Source: Solobacterium sp.
GTDB taxonomy: Bacteria > Bacillota_I > Bacilli_A > Erysipelotrichales > Erysipelotrichaceae
DNA length: 64,000 nt
Direction: 5' to 3'
Assembly (NCBI GenBank): GCA_024693325.1
Contig: JAILLA010000005.1
Coordinates: 48,116-112,115, forward strand
Below the pieces are notes generated by a model that was given only the letters and a program-made list of their open reading frames with translations, did no database searches and was not told the origin of the DNA. Shown piece after piece: positions 35,568 to 45,402 of this stretch; the first letter of the stretch is position 1; each line of letters begins with the position of its first letter. The position numbers were made by a program, and so were the translations under genes.

Positions 35568-36833
35568 TTACTTTTCTTCTTCCTGGTCCAGCTTTACCAG
35601 GACCTTCTCTACACGGTGGTCACCCATCGCAAGAACTGTCAGGGTAAATCCATGGTCATGGAATGAATTTCCCGGCTTGGGGAATGTTCCGAAGTGCTCG
35701 ACCGTCCAGCCGCCGACTGTTTCGCTCTCACAGTCGAAATTGTCTTCGCGGATCCCGAGCAGATCCAGGAAGCTTGTGATCGGCATATCACCGTCGATCT
35801 CATATTCCGTTTCTGTTCTCTGCACCACTTCATCCTGGACGGTATCGCTTTCGTCCCAGATGTCGCCGACGACCTGCTCAAGGACATCTTCCATGGAAAT
35901 GATACCCTGTGTTCCGCCGTACTCGTCGACAACGACCGCGAGATGCTGTCTGGCCTTGCGGAACGTATTCAGTACTTCCGGAAGCCTTGTCGTTTTATAG
36001 ACATAGCACGGTTCCATCAGAAGTGACCGGATATCCACATAATCATTCTCTGTCAGTGCCTTCAGGAATCTGTTCATATGCAGGACACCGATAATATGGT
36101 CAATACTATCTTCATATACGGGAATCCGCGTATAGTGCGTTTCCTCAATGACATCCAGGATATCTTCCCAGGCGCTGTCAATGTCGACCGCAAGCACATC
36201 GACCCTGGCTGTCATCGCTTCAGAAGCGGAGACATCCGAGAAATGGATCGCAGCCTGTACAAGCTCGCTCTCTTCTTCGTCGATGACATCTTCGTTTTCC
36301 GCTGTTTCAATGATCGACTGCAGTTCCTCCACCTTTTCGTCAGTGTCTTCCGGATCCGCTTCCCCTTTCATAAACAGGGTCAGCAGATTCACCAGGCCGA
36401 CAACGATTACCACGACCGGCTTCAGGAGGAACATCAGGATCCTGATGGGATATGCGTATTTCATTGCAAACCTGTTTGCGCCTTTTTTAACGGTGATCTT
36501 GGGAATGGTCTCGCCGAAGATAATGACAAGAACGGTCAGCACAAGTGTCGCAAGCCAGGTCATTTCATCGCTTCCTGTCAGCAGCAGGACCGCGACTGTA
36601 GCGAGGGATGAGCTGGCGATATTGACAAGGTTGTTGCCGATCAGGATCGAACTCAGCGCGTCATCAAAATGCTCGGCAATATAGACAGCGATGGCTGCCG
36701 GTACGGAACCGGCATCACGCTCATTCTCCAGACGGAGCAGGTTGCAGGAAGAATACGCCATTTCTGCGCCGGAGAAGAAATTGGACAGATAAATGCACAG
36801 GACGATTCCCGCAATTACGAAATAGATCGTCAT
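35568..36833 (-). CDS. CNNM/CorC (HlyC) family transporter, copy 2
   Basis: This 421-residue protein has an N-terminal CNNM (DUF21) membrane domain (about 1-150, with GAEMAYSSCNLLRLEN). A CBS pair follows (about 205-325, including MTARVDVLAVDI and VLHMNRFLKAL), then a C-terminal CorC/HlyC domain (about 335-415). Family members are implicated in magnesium or cobalt efflux and homeostasis; the older hemolysin label is misleading. It overlaps the stop of the upstream paralogue by 4 bases, so the two are co-transcribed and may form a heteromer. Confidence 0.92.
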   Translation of the reverse strand: MTIYFVIAGIVLCIYLSNFFSGAEMAYSSCNLLRLENERDAGSVPAAIAVYIAEHFDDALSSILIGNNLVNIASSSLATVAVLLLTGSDEMTWLATLVLTVLVIIFGETIPKITVKKGANRFAMKYAYPIRILMFLLKPVVVIVVGLVNLLTLFMKGEADPEDTDEKVEELQSIIETAENEDVIDEEESELVQAAIHFSDVSASEAMTARVDVLAVDIDSAWEDILDVIEETHYTRIPVYEDSIDHIIGVLHMNRFLKALTENDYVDIRSLLMEPCYVYKTTRLPEVLNTFRKARQHLAVVVDEYGGTQGIISMEDVLEQVVGDIWDESDTVQDEVVQRTETEYEIDGDMPITSFLDLLGIREDNFDCESETVGGWTVEHFGTFPKPGNSFHDHGFTLTVLAMGDHRVEKVLVKLDQEEEK

Positions 36834-38116
36834 ACTGTTTCCTCTCCTTCCTTCTTTTCCTTCGGCAGCCTGATCATGACCTTAAGGATCCTGTTGTGGT
36901 CCATGCTGGCAACAGATACCTTCAGTCCGTGATAGTCAAAGGATTCCTGTACCGAGGGCACTTCCTGGAAGTGTTCAAATACCCATTCACCGATACGCTT
37001 GTTGGAAAGTGTTTCATCCTCTTCCGGGTTGTCAAAGCCGATATTCCAGAATGTATCGGTCACCGTTTCCTCGGCATCCACGAGCCAGCTGCCGTTTTTC
37101 AGATCGATGCAGGGATCTTCCACAACATCATCTTCATCCCAGATATCACCGACCAGTGTCTCCAGGATATCTTCCGTTGTTACAATGCCGACAGTGCCGC
37201 CGTAATGGTCCGTAACGATCGCAATACTCTGTCTTTCACGGCTCATTTTCGGAAGCAGTTCATCGATCTTGGCATTTTCCGTTACATAGAACGGTTCATC
37301 GAGCATGGAACGTACGTCGACTGAAGCACCTTCCTTCAGATAAGAACGGATATACTTTCTGATCTGAAGAATACCGATGATGTGGTCGATATTTCCTTCG
37401 TATACAGGCAGACGGCTGTGATTCTGGGTACGGATCACATCCAGCATCTCCTCGGGTGAAGCGTCGATATCAAGTGCGCATACATCCACACGCGGTGTCA
37501 GGATGCTTTCTACAGTCAGGTCATTGAATTCAAGTGCCGACGAAATGAGGTCCCCGTGTTCTTCATCGAGAGTACCTTCTTCCGTCATATCTTCAATGAT
37601 GTCCTGGATCTCTTCTTCCGTTGCCGAGACCGGCGGGTCTCCTTTGACGAATCTGGACGCAAAGGTTCCGATCGCCGCAAGCAGCAGGGAAACCGGGCGG
37701 AACAGCCCGATCAGGAATGTCAGGAACGGTATGCACCACAGGGACAGCTTTTCACTGTATTTCTTGGCAATGCTTTTCGGCAGCATCTCTGCCGCAAAGA
37801 ATACGACAAGGGATGTGATCAGCGTTGACAAGGTTACAGCAGAAAGACCCCAGCGTTTCGTCACCTCCACCGTTACGATGGACGCGACCGCCAGGTGCGC
37901 TATATTCGTGCAGATCAGCAGTGTGCTGATCGTACGGTCAAAATTATCCAAAGCATCCAGGACTTGCTGTGCTTTCTGATCTCCTCGGTCCGCAAGCGTT
38001 TTCATTCTGACCTTCGAAACCGATGCCAGAGCTGTCTCGCTGACCGCAGCAAAATCCGCAAATAATATCAGCAGTATCGTAATAAGCAGGGGCGTTATAC
38101 TACCGCCATCATCCAT
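36830..38116 (-). CDS. CNNM/CorC (HlyC) family transporter, copy 1
   Basis: This 428-residue paralogue of the next gene has the same architecture: DUF21 membrane domain (FADFAAVSETALASVSKVRM), CBS pair with LTPRVDVCALDID and ILQIRKYIRSYL, and a CorC-type C-terminal domain. I start it at 38116 (MDDGGSITPLL) because AGGAGG lies 9 bases upstream; the longer frame from 38200 runs through the leader. Two adjacent copies suggest a past tandem duplication followed by divergence. Confidence 0.92.
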   Translation of the reverse strand: MDDGGSITPLLITILLILFADFAAVSETALASVSKVRMKTLADRGDQKAQQVLDALDNFDRTISTLLICTNIAHLAVASIVTVEVTKRWGLSAVTLSTLITSLVVFFAAEMLPKSIAKKYSEKLSLWCIPFLTFLIGLFRPVSLLLAAIGTFASRFVKGDPPVSATEEEIQDIIEDMTEEGTLDEEHGDLISSALEFNDLTVESILTPRVDVCALDIDASPEEMLDVIRTQNHSRLPVYEGNIDHIIGILQIRKYIRSYLKEGASVDVRSMLDEPFYVTENAKIDELLPKMSRERQSIAIVTDHYGGTVGIVTTEDILETLVGDIWDEDDVVEDPCIDLKNGSWLVDAEETVTDTFWNIGFDNPEEDETLSNKRIGEWVFEHFQEVPSVQESFDYHGLKVSVASMDHNRILKVMIRLPKEKKEGEETV

Positions 38117-38212
38117 AGGAAGCTTCCTCCTTCTGTGCCTAAGGGACAAATATAGCAAAATAGTATTCGAAAACAATATACCTGTCAAGAAACCAGGCAA
38201 AAACAGAGGTGT

Positions 38213-39403
38213 TCAGGCCTCTGTTTCACGTTTCATATCAAATTGCGACAGGAATCTTTCAATACGCTCACAGGCTGTTTTCAGTTCTTCCAGACTGTAC
38301 GCATAGGACATTCTGACATATCCTTCCCCGCTCGGTCCGAAAGCCGTGCCGGGGATGATGCATACTTTCTCTTCCTGCAGCAGACGCAGGCAGAAGTCAT
38401 AGCTGCTCAGTCCTGTGGGTTTGATATTGGCAAATACGTAGAAGGCACCTTCCGGCAGCGGTGTATACAGACCCATCCTGTTCAGCTGTGCTGTCAGGAA
38501 ATTCCTGCGGTTCTTGAATGACTCGAAATGGTGCTCGATGTCCGAGTCACTGCGCGCACCGATCGCCTCGATCGCAGAGAACTGGGCGGGAGTTGCCGGT
38601 CCCATCGTCGAATACTGGTGTATGGAGTTGCATGCGTGGATCATGTCCGCATCCGCGATCATGTAGCCAAGTCTCCATCCTGTCATTGACCACGCCTTGG
38701 AAAAACCGCTGACGATCACGAGCTGGTCGCGGATCTCCGTGAACGAACCGATCGAATACGGCTTCTGGTCATATGTCAGCTCCAGATAGATCTCATCGGC
38801 AACGATGAGGATGTCATGCTGTTTCAGGATCGGAATGACCTTTTCATAGTCTTCACGGGTCATGATCCCGCCCGTCGGATTGCTCGGGTAATTCAGGATG
38901 ATCATCTTGGTGCGGTCGGTAATGCACGCCTCAAGCGCTTCAGGCGTCAGTTTGAAGCCGTCTTCTTCCCTGAGTTTCAGGTATACGGGTTTCGCTTCAG
39001 CCAGCAGGACTGCCGGCTCATATGCCACATAACCCGGATCCAGCACGATGCATTCATCGCCGGGGTTCAGGACAGACCTGGCAACCAGGTCGATCGCTTC
39101 ACTGGCACCGACTGTTACAAGTACGTTGGACACATCATAACCGGTCACATTGAAGCGTCTTTCATAATATCTGACGATCCCGGAACGCAGTCTTGTCAGA
39201 CCGAGTGTGGGCGGATAATAAGTCCTTCCCTTTTCGATCGCATAGATACCTTCTTCCGAAATATGCCACGGTGTCAGGAAATCAGGTTCGCCGACACTCA
39301 GCGAGATCACATTATCGACCGTTTTGGCGAGATTGAAGAACTGCCAGAGAAGCGAGTCGGAGATCGGCCTTACACGGCTGCTCAGAAAACGTTCAGCACT
39401 CAT
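38213..39403 (-). CDS. Pyridoxal-phosphate aminotransferase, class I/II (PatA-like)
   Basis: This 396-residue fold-type I aminotransferase shows the start region ISLSVGEPDFLTPWHI, the cofactor ring-stacking region, LNYPSNPTGG, the Asp of IVADEIYLELTYD, and the PLP lysine in VSGFSKAWSMTGWRLGY. The C-terminal Arg that binds the substrate carboxylate is in YVRMSYAYS. The amino acid substrate is not fixed by the sequence; PatA-type and aspartate-type enzymes are the closest patterns. Its ATG overlaps the Lrp regulator stop by 4 bases, so the regulator probably controls this enzyme. Confidence 0.92.
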   Translation of the reverse strand: MSAERFLSSRVRPISDSLLWQFFNLAKTVDNVISLSVGEPDFLTPWHISEEGIYAIEKGRTYYPPTLGLTRLRSGIVRYYERRFNVTGYDVSNVLVTVGASEAIDLVARSVLNPGDECIVLDPGYVAYEPAVLLAEAKPVYLKLREEDGFKLTPEALEACITDRTKMIILNYPSNPTGGIMTREDYEKVIPILKQHDILIVADEIYLELTYDQKPYSIGSFTEIRDQLVIVSGFSKAWSMTGWRLGYMIADADMIHACNSIHQYSTMGPATPAQFSAIEAIGARSDSDIEHHFESFKNRRNFLTAQLNRMGLYTPLPEGAFYVFANIKPTGLSSYDFCLRLLQEEKVCIIPGTAFGPSGEGYVRMSYAYSLEELKTACERIERFLSQFDMKRETEA

Positions 39404-39888
39404 GGCTGTACCAGCTTTCTCTCATCCAGGACTTCTTCATCATCCAGTATGATCCCGGCAACTTTATACTGTTTCAGCAGGAAACATGTCACGGTAGCTG
39501 TCACGCCTTCGATCGGGGCAAGCTTCATGGCAACAAAGTCAGAGACTTCACGCATGGTCTTTCCTTCGATCATAACAAGGAACTCACTTCCGCCGCTTGT
39601 CAGATACAGATTCGTCACTTCGGAAAAACGCGCGATCCTCCGTGCGATCCTGTCATATCCGGTATCTCTCTCAGGCTTGGCACTGACCTGGATCACTGCG
39701 CTGCAGTGGTCTGTGTTCGCTTTATCCCAGTTGATGACTGTATGGTATCCGCAGATAATGTGGTCTTTTTCAAGACGTGTCTTAACACGCTCTACTTCGT
39801 TTTCGTCTTCGTTCATGATGTCCGCCAGATCGCGTACCGTGATCCGGGGATCGTTTTCAAGAACTCTCAGCAGCCTTTTCTCATCCAT
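39400..39888 (-). CDS. Lrp/AsnC-family transcriptional regulator
   Basis: This 162-residue regulator has an N-terminal winged helix-turn-helix (KRLLRVLENDPRITVRDLADIMN) and a C-terminal RAM domain (about 65-140). These regulators respond to amino acids and often autoregulate. It is directly upstream of the aminotransferase and overlaps it by 4 bases (ATGA), which indicates a shared transcript and probable control of amino acid metabolism. A GGAGG precedes the ATG. Confidence 0.93.
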   Translation of the reverse strand: MDEKRLLRVLENDPRITVRDLADIMNEDENEVERVKTRLEKDHIICGYHTVINWDKANTDHCSAVIQVSAKPERDTGYDRIARRIARFSEVTNLYLTSGGSEFLVMIEGKTMREVSDFVAMKLAPIEGVTATVTCFLLKQYKVAGIILDDEEVLDERKLVQP

Positions 39889-40094
39889 CTTCCATTCCTC
39901 CTGAAAATACAGAATTTATTCTAGCACCTGCATCAGACGCAAAAAAGCATATTCATCAGAAAACTTCATGCAGGACCGCGTAATGGTCCTTCCTTATGTA
40001 AACGATGAACATCAGACCTCATGCCCGGTTTTTTCATATACTGGCGGGAATCGGATAAAATTGCGTATATTATAAGCAGATGAAAGGATGTTCT

Positions 40095-42512
40095 ATGCAC
40101 CGCAAATCCTCAGAAATAACGGAAGAAACAGTATATCAGACTTATCTGATGATCCGCAGAAAGAAAGAAGAGCGAAAACTGCGCGACAGTTTTCTGAAGC
40201 AGAAATTCAACCGGCTCCCCTCAAAGGACGCATCCCGTAAATATCTGGCGTCGGAAGAATACCTGCAGGCGGTCGACCGGTATTTTCAGGAAACAGAGGA
40301 ACTGAAATATCTGAGGCTTCCGCCGGAGCAGCAGGATGAAGCGATCAGAAATGAATATGCTTCATTCAGGGAGTTTATTGAAAACGACCTGAAAAACGGA
40401 AAACGTATCCGCGGCTACGAGCACTATGTATTTGTGCTGAACAGAAAGAAGAGAAAAGAATTTCTGAAGACTGCCGGGGATCTTGCCGAACAGGTCTGGA
40501 AAGAGAGAAAGCATGAAATCCTGAAGGATATTTTCCGCTCTGCAGACCGCGGTTTCCGGGAAAAGAACCTGTATTACTTCCGCGAGACGAACGGATGGCC
40601 TGCAAGTCCGATGGCCCCCGTTAAGCTGAATATTGATTGTTTTCCTCTGTTCTTTGAACAGATCAATCTCCTGTTCAACATTGCGAAATTCCTGAAGATC
40701 CCCGGAGAGTATACCTATGTTGATACACTGTTCGCAGCATATCTGACCCAGTGGATCCTGAAACATACACCGGGGATCGCAGATCTTGGTCAGAAAGAGA
40801 GATCCGGACTGTACGATTTCATTCTGCAGTCTGACATACCAGGCAAACTGATCGATGAGATCCTTGCCCGCTATACACAGGAAAAAGTATCATCACTCGT
40901 ATCCCACAGCACGGTCTACCGCACAGCAGAAACTGAGTACAACGAACATGCCGCGCGTGAGAAAAAACTGCGTACAACGATACTGGAAACCATTCCCGAC
41001 CGTTATACCGACATGTTCCCGCTTGCCCGCAGCCTGCACCGGAAGTTCGTGATCCATGTCGGACCGACCAATTCCGGCAAAACCCATGATGCGGTGCACC
41101 GTCTTGCCGAGACATCCCGGGGCATTTACCTGGCGCCTTTGCGGCTGATGGCCTATGAGCAGTATGAAAATATCAAGAACCTGACCGGCAGCTGTACGAT
41201 GATCACAGGTGAGGAAGAGATCCGGGAAGAAGGTTCCGTCTTTACGGCATCAACGATCGAAATGCTGGATACGACCTATCACTATGAATGCGCCGTCATT
41301 GATGAAGCACAGATGATCGGTGACCGTTCCAGAGGCGGTTCCTGGTCCGCTGCCATGTACGGTCTGTACGCGGATGAGATCCAGGTCTGCACAGCTCCGG
41401 AAGCGCTTGACCTGCTGATCCGGATCGTCGAAGACTGCCATGATGAGTACACCGTCATCCGCCATGAACGCTTTACACCGCTGATCGCGGAAGAAACGAC
41501 CTTTGACAGCAGTCTGAAAGACGCAGAAAAAGGCGACGCGCTGATCGTTTTCTCACGCCGGAATGTACATGCGGTTGCGGCGGAACTGCAGAGAATGAAC
41601 CGTACCGTATCCATCATCTACGGCGCATTGCCGTATGATGTACGCCATAATGAAGCGCGTAAGTTCGCGGAAGGAGAAACCGAACTGCTTGTCGCTACCG
41701 ATGCGGTCGGCATGGGCATGAACCTGCCGATCCAGAGGATCGTGTTCCTTGAAATGCAGAAATTCGACGGTTACGGAAAACGGTTCCTGACCTCTTCCGA
41801 GGTCCTGCAGATCGCCGGAAGAGCCGGCAGAAAAGGTCTTTACGATACCGGTTATGCCGCGTCAGCCGAAGACCGCAGGCGCTTCCTGAAGCTGTTTCAT
41901 TCCGAGCCGAAGAAAGTCCAGAAAGCATACATCTCCTTTCCCGACATCCTGCTGAAACTGGACTGCCCGCTCTCGGAAACACTGGAGCGGTGGAAGAACA
42001 TGGAAGTCCTGGAAGGACTGCTGAAAGGCGATATCGATGACCAGATCGATCTGGCAAAAGCAGCCGAGACGTATCTGAAGGACAAGGGGCTGATCTATCA
42101 GCTCGTCATGATCCCGTTTGATATCCGTACTCCCGAGCTTTGGGATACCTGGATGGATCTTGTCCGTCATGAAGCGCAGGAAAAGCACTGTGATCTTTCC
42201 GGTTATCTCGAGCATGCCCGGTATACGGTCTCCTATGGTGATATCCAGGAGCTGGAAGTCGAATACCGGCGCATGGACCTGCTGTACGGATACAGCAGAA
42301 GGATCACCCGGGATACAGGATCCTGTGAGATCATATCCGGGATCCGCCAGGACCTGTCCGCAGCGATCATGCGGATCCTGTCAGAGCAGAAACTGACGCC
42401 GAAAAAATGCAGAAGATGCGGAAAAGAGCTTTCCTGGAACTATCCTTTCAGCATCTGCTATGACTGCCATATCAAAGAAGACATGCCATACCGGATCAGA
42501 GGTGCCGGATAA
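40095..42512 (+). CDS. Suv3-like superfamily 2 helicase with C-terminal zinc ribbon
   Basis: This roughly 805-residue protein has a helical N-terminal region of about 310 residues without a recognised motif, then a helicase core. Walker A is GPTNSGKTH (about 324-332), motif II is DEAQ (about 402), motif V is ATDAVGMGMNLPIQR, and motif VI is QIAGRAGRKG (about 570). GPTNSGKT plus DEAQ and the AGRAGR arrangement are characteristic of the Suv3 RNA helicase group. The extreme C-terminus has CRRCGKELSWNYPFSICYDC, a four-cysteine zinc ribbon. AAAGGA precedes the ATG at 40095; the ATG at 40080 has no clear site. Substrate and role are not known; RNA turnover is the family expectation. Confidence 0.85.
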   Translation: MHRKSSEITEETVYQTYLMIRRKKEERKLRDSFLKQKFNRLPSKDASRKYLASEEYLQAVDRYFQETEELKYLRLPPEQQDEAIRNEYASFREFIENDLKNGKRIRGYEHYVFVLNRKKRKEFLKTAGDLAEQVWKERKHEILKDIFRSADRGFREKNLYYFRETNGWPASPMAPVKLNIDCFPLFFEQINLLFNIAKFLKIPGEYTYVDTLFAAYLTQWILKHTPGIADLGQKERSGLYDFILQSDIPGKLIDEILARYTQEKVSSLVSHSTVYRTAETEYNEHAAREKKLRTTILETIPDRYTDMFPLARSLHRKFVIHVGPTNSGKTHDAVHRLAETSRGIYLAPLRLMAYEQYENIKNLTGSCTMITGEEEIREEGSVFTASTIEMLDTTYHYECAVIDEAQMIGDRSRGGSWSAAMYGLYADEIQVCTAPEALDLLIRIVEDCHDEYTVIRHERFTPLIAEETTFDSSLKDAEKGDALIVFSRRNVHAVAAELQRMNRTVSIIYGALPYDVRHNEARKFAEGETELLVATDAVGMGMNLPIQRIVFLEMQKFDGYGKRFLTSSEVLQIAGRAGRKGLYDTGYAASAEDRRRFLKLFHSEPKKVQKAYISFPDILLKLDCPLSETLERWKNMEVLEGLLKGDIDDQIDLAKAAETYLKDKGLIYQLVMIPFDIRTPELWDTWMDLVRHEAQEKHCDLSGYLEHARYTVSYGDIQELEVEYRRMDLLYGYSRRITRDTGSCEIISGIRQDLSAAIMRILSEQKLTPKKCRRCGKELSWNYPFSICYDCHIKEDMPYRIRGAG

Positions 42513-42536
42513 CGTTGCTCCTCGTGCGATCTGAAA

Positions 42537-42591
42537 ACAAAAAATGCGGGATTGCAGAATTTGGATTCAAATCTGTATTCCCGCGTTTTTA
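42537..42591. terminator. Bidirectional terminator between the helicase and the permease
   Basis: GCGGGA pairs with TCCCGC, with an inner ATTTG/CAAAT stem. The hairpin has an A-run on its left and T5 on its right, so it can stop both converging genes. Confidence 0.8.
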
Positions 42592-42611
42592 TATCGTTTG
42601 AAGTGATGCGA

Positions 42612-44132
42612 TCACTCGTTTTCGTCCGTTCCGGAGTCCTGTCTGCCAAGCAGATAAGCAGGGATCAGGGCACCTGCCAGAAGGATGCATACACCGCTGC
42701 CCAGCATTCCCAGAGCTGTTCCCGGTGTTACCCTCACATGATACTGTCCGAGCATTTCAGCAGGACTGATCTCCGTGAAGCAGTTCTCCTCCGAGATCCA
42801 CTGGAGCACTCTTTCTGCTGCCGGTTCTTCACCGGCATACATTTCAAACCGGTCCAGATACCTGCTCATGAGCTTTTCCGTGCCGGAAGACAAGGCAGTT
42901 CCTGCACCTAAAGCCAGGATCAGGCCTGCAGCTGCCGGGATCACCAGCATTGACAGGATCCGCCTGTACAGCTGTCCGGTCTTTTCTTTCCGGTTTCTGA
43001 TCACCAGTGCGGACGCAAGCGCCACAATGACGATCATGGCTGCGGTCAGGATCCCGACCATCACCCGGGTAAAGAATATACTCATATCAAGCGGCCTGAC
43101 CAGCGCTTCGAAACGCTCCGTACCGTCGTTCAGGAATGTATAGTCAGCGAGTTTTCCCGCGTTGTCTTTGATAAACGCCTCTGTGTGAAGAGGATCGTCG
43201 ATCAGAAATACAACACTGTCCGGTTCCGGTTCGGGAGATTCTTCATTCCTGTTTCCTGCCGCACCCTGTCTTCTCCAGTATTCCTGTTCAAGCGCTTGAT
43301 CCTCCGCAAGTTCCCTTTCCAGCGTACCTGCGGGAATGACCACCGTGTTGGCCGGGGATTCGCATGGGCTCATGGTCCAGTATTGTTCGCTTTGCGGATC
43401 AACGACATTCTGTGTCTCATAGACACCGACGACCGTCAATGTCATTCCAAAGCCGGAAATATCCATGCCGGCGCTTTCCATATCTGCAGCTTCCCTGCTT
43501 CCCGCAAAATCAACACGGAAACTGTCACCCGGCTTCAATCCGTTCAGATCAGCCAGTTCTGCCGTGATCAGGGCATTCGGTGAGGCATCTGCGGTATCGG
43601 AATCATCCAGAAATCTGCCTTCCCGCAGCGTCCACGTGCCTTCAGCTATTTCGATCAATGCAGGATAACGGACGGCACAGATCATGATGTCAGGTTCCTG
43701 CCAGAACACTTCACCGCCGCCTTCATCGATATAGGAGCCGATCCCGTCCTCACTGCCTGCAGGTACGTGATGAAACCCGGATGAATATACCGGAGCGGAC
43801 GTAATGAAATTCACAGCAGTGACCCTTTCATCCTCCGCGATCATTTCTGCCGTTTCCTGCGACAGGTGAGGATAGTTCTGGTATTCACGGCTGAATTCAT
43901 CGTCATCATCAATGGTGCTGATGTGCTCCCAGAAACCGTCATGATCGACCTCATAGCTGACAGCTGCGCGCATGGTCTTTCTGGCAAACGTCTTTGCTGT
44001 CTGCGCTGCAGAAGAAACAGCCAGTGACAGGATCAGGAGTATCCCGGACACAAAAAAGGCCGCAGAAAACATGGTCGTTCTTGTCTTATGCTGTTTGATA
44101 TCGTTCCACATCTGTTTCATAGCACTCATCAT
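42612..44132 (-). CDS. FtsX-type ABC permease without a partner ATPase
   Basis: This 506-residue membrane protein has the MacB/FtsX layout: one N-terminal helix (about 22-42), a large extracytoplasmic domain (about 45-350) and three C-terminal helices (about 355-380, 393-415, 475-495). The usual EIGxLRAxG cytoplasmic segment is shortened to EKTGQLYRRIL. No ATPase gene adjoins it, so it would need one encoded elsewhere. A TetR gene lies upstream on the same strand but a terminator separates them. The start could be 44132 or 44120 (MKQMWND); neither has an ideal ribosome binding site. Confidence 0.72.
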   Translation of the reverse strand: MMSAMKQMWNDIKQHKTRTTMFSAAFFVSGILLILSLAVSSAAQTAKTFARKTMRAAVSYEVDHDGFWEHISTIDDDDEFSREYQNYPHLSQETAEMIAEDERVTAVNFITSAPVYSSGFHHVPAGSEDGIGSYIDEGGGEVFWQEPDIMICAVRYPALIEIAEGTWTLREGRFLDDSDTADASPNALITAELADLNGLKPGDSFRVDFAGSREAADMESAGMDISGFGMTLTVVGVYETQNVVDPQSEQYWTMSPCESPANTVVIPAGTLERELAEDQALEQEYWRRQGAAGNRNEESPEPEPDSVVFLIDDPLHTEAFIKDNAGKLADYTFLNDGTERFEALVRPLDMSIFFTRVMVGILTAAMIVIVALASALVIRNRKEKTGQLYRRILSMLVIPAAAGLILALGAGTALSSGTEKLMSRYLDRFEMYAGEEPAAERVLQWISEENCFTEISPAEMLGQYHVRVTPGTALGMLGSGVCILLAGALIPAYLLGRQDSGTDENE

Positions 44133-44171
44133 TTCCGAAAGCCGCTGAAGCTGAATTCATTGTAGCACAAC

Positions 44172-44200
44172 AAAAAAAGATCAGTTTAGATAAACCGATC
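44172..44200 (-). terminator. Rho-independent terminator after TetR gene 1
   Basis: On the minus strand GATC-G-GTTTA pairs with TAAAC-T-GATC and is followed by T7. Confidence 0.75.
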
Positions 44201-44229
44201 CAGAAATGCTGTAAGACAGCAGACTGTTT

Positions 44230-44802
44230 TCATTCCTGATTCAAAACCAGATGTGTCATCCTGATCAGGTCTTCCCTGCAGATCTCCGGATCCGCAGGTT
44301 CATTCCTTGTCAATGACGCATGGATCACACTGGTGTACGTATACAGCAGTTCCAGCATCATCCGCAGATCGTTCTGTTTCCTTGTCTCATCAGTAATATG
44401 GTCCAGACTAGTTCTCATCCGCATGATCAGATCATTGCTGTCATCAGACAGCGAAGGCCATTTCAGGTCGGTGCCGAGGAATCTGAACATAACGCTTTTT
44501 TCTTTTCCCTGTGCAATCAGTTCATCAAGAATACTGACCATCAGTTCTTCCGCAGTCGTGTCGCTCGAGTCATATAATGCGGAATAAATACGATCGCATG
44601 CCTGTTTGGAACAATGATCGACCAGATCGTCATAGATCGCGTTTTTATCGCTGAAATACAGATAGAATGTGCCTTTTGCGACTCCGGCTTTTGTACAGAT
44701 ATCATTGATCGCGGTATTCATAAAGCCTTTTTCATTGAAACACTCAAAAGCAGCCGCCATCATTCGTCGCTTTTTATCGGCTTTTTTTTCATCAAGTTTC
44801 AT
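44230..44802 (-). CDS. TetR-family transcriptional regulator 1
   Basis: This 190-residue regulator has the TetR N-terminal helix-turn-helix (AAFECFNEKGFMNTAINDI, KAGVAKGTFYLYFSDKNAIYDD) and a helical ligand domain. KGTFYLYF is the classic recognition helix ending. Start 44802 (MKLDEKKAD) has GAGGGG upstream. It is one of three TetR genes in a row; the FtsX-type permease downstream is the nearest possible target. Confidence 0.9.
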   Translation of the reverse strand: MKLDEKKADKKRRMMAAAFECFNEKGFMNTAINDICTKAGVAKGTFYLYFSDKNAIYDDLVDHCSKQACDRIYSALYDSSDTTAEELMVSILDELIAQGKEKSVMFRFLGTDLKWPSLSDDSNDLIMRMRTSLDHITDETRKQNDLRMMLELLYTYTSVIHASLTRNEPADPEICREDLIRMTHLVLNQE

Positions 44803-44838
44803 ACCATTGCTTCCCCTCAATTGTATTACTCATGCAGG

Positions 44839-45402
44839 CTATACAGAAAAGTCGGATAAGACCTGTGAAAACGGTCTTCCAAGGTAGATACGGTATTTTG
44901 CCATCAGTGCAGCCGGATCTGCATGCATATTCTGGTTGAAATATACTTCAACCAGCTCGATGCAGGAATTTACGGCAAGCCTGACAAACAGTCTCTTGTC
45001 CCTCCAGGTCACATGTTCATTTTTGTCCTTCAGGTACTTCGCTGTGCGTTCTGTGAAAACATCTGTCAGAAGGGTCTTCAGTTTCTCCTGATACGCCTGA
45101 TAGTATCCGGATTCGTAGATCTTTGTGACATACATGCTCTGCTCTTTAAACGCTTCCAGCAGATCCATCAGTGCAGCGGGGATCGCATCCAGTTCATCAG
45201 GATGTTTTTCAAACACCTTTTTCAGCTGTTTTTCCAATGTATCCTCAACATATTCCTGAACCGAGCTGAAGTGATAGTAGAATGCAGGGCGTGTGATTCC
45301 TGCTGTTGTAGTCAAATCACTGACAGTAATACTATCCAGGGAACGATCCTGTAATAATGTTTCCAGTGCTGCTCTCATTTTCCGGTCAAACTTCTTGGGC
45401 AT
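44839..45402 (-). CDS. TetR-family transcriptional regulator 2
   Basis: This 187-residue regulator has a TetR-type DNA-binding domain (MRAALETLLQDRSLDSITVSDL, then AGITRPAFYYHFSSVQEYVED). The ligand domain is rich in aromatic and charged residues and has no match I recognise. The layout is similar to the DUF1836/TetR-C-type regulators of Bacillota. A promoter with a palindrome across its spacer lies upstream, consistent with autorepression. It follows TetR gene 3 and precedes TetR gene 1, all on the same strand. Confidence 0.88.
   Translation of the reverse strand: MPKKFDRKMRAALETLLQDRSLDSITVSDLTTTAGITRPAFYYHFSSVQEYVEDTLEKQLKKVFEKHPDELDAIPAALMDLLEAFKEQSMYVTKIYESGYYQAYQEKLKTLLTDVFTERTAKYLKDKNEHVTWRDKRLFVRLAVNSCIELVEVYFNQNMHADPAALMAKYRIYLGRPFSQVLSDFSV

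Noticed and set aside
36078..36684. Plus-strand frames of 177-178 codons antisense to the CNNM genes
   Set aside because: Reverse-frame shadows with no ribosome site and no recognisable motif.
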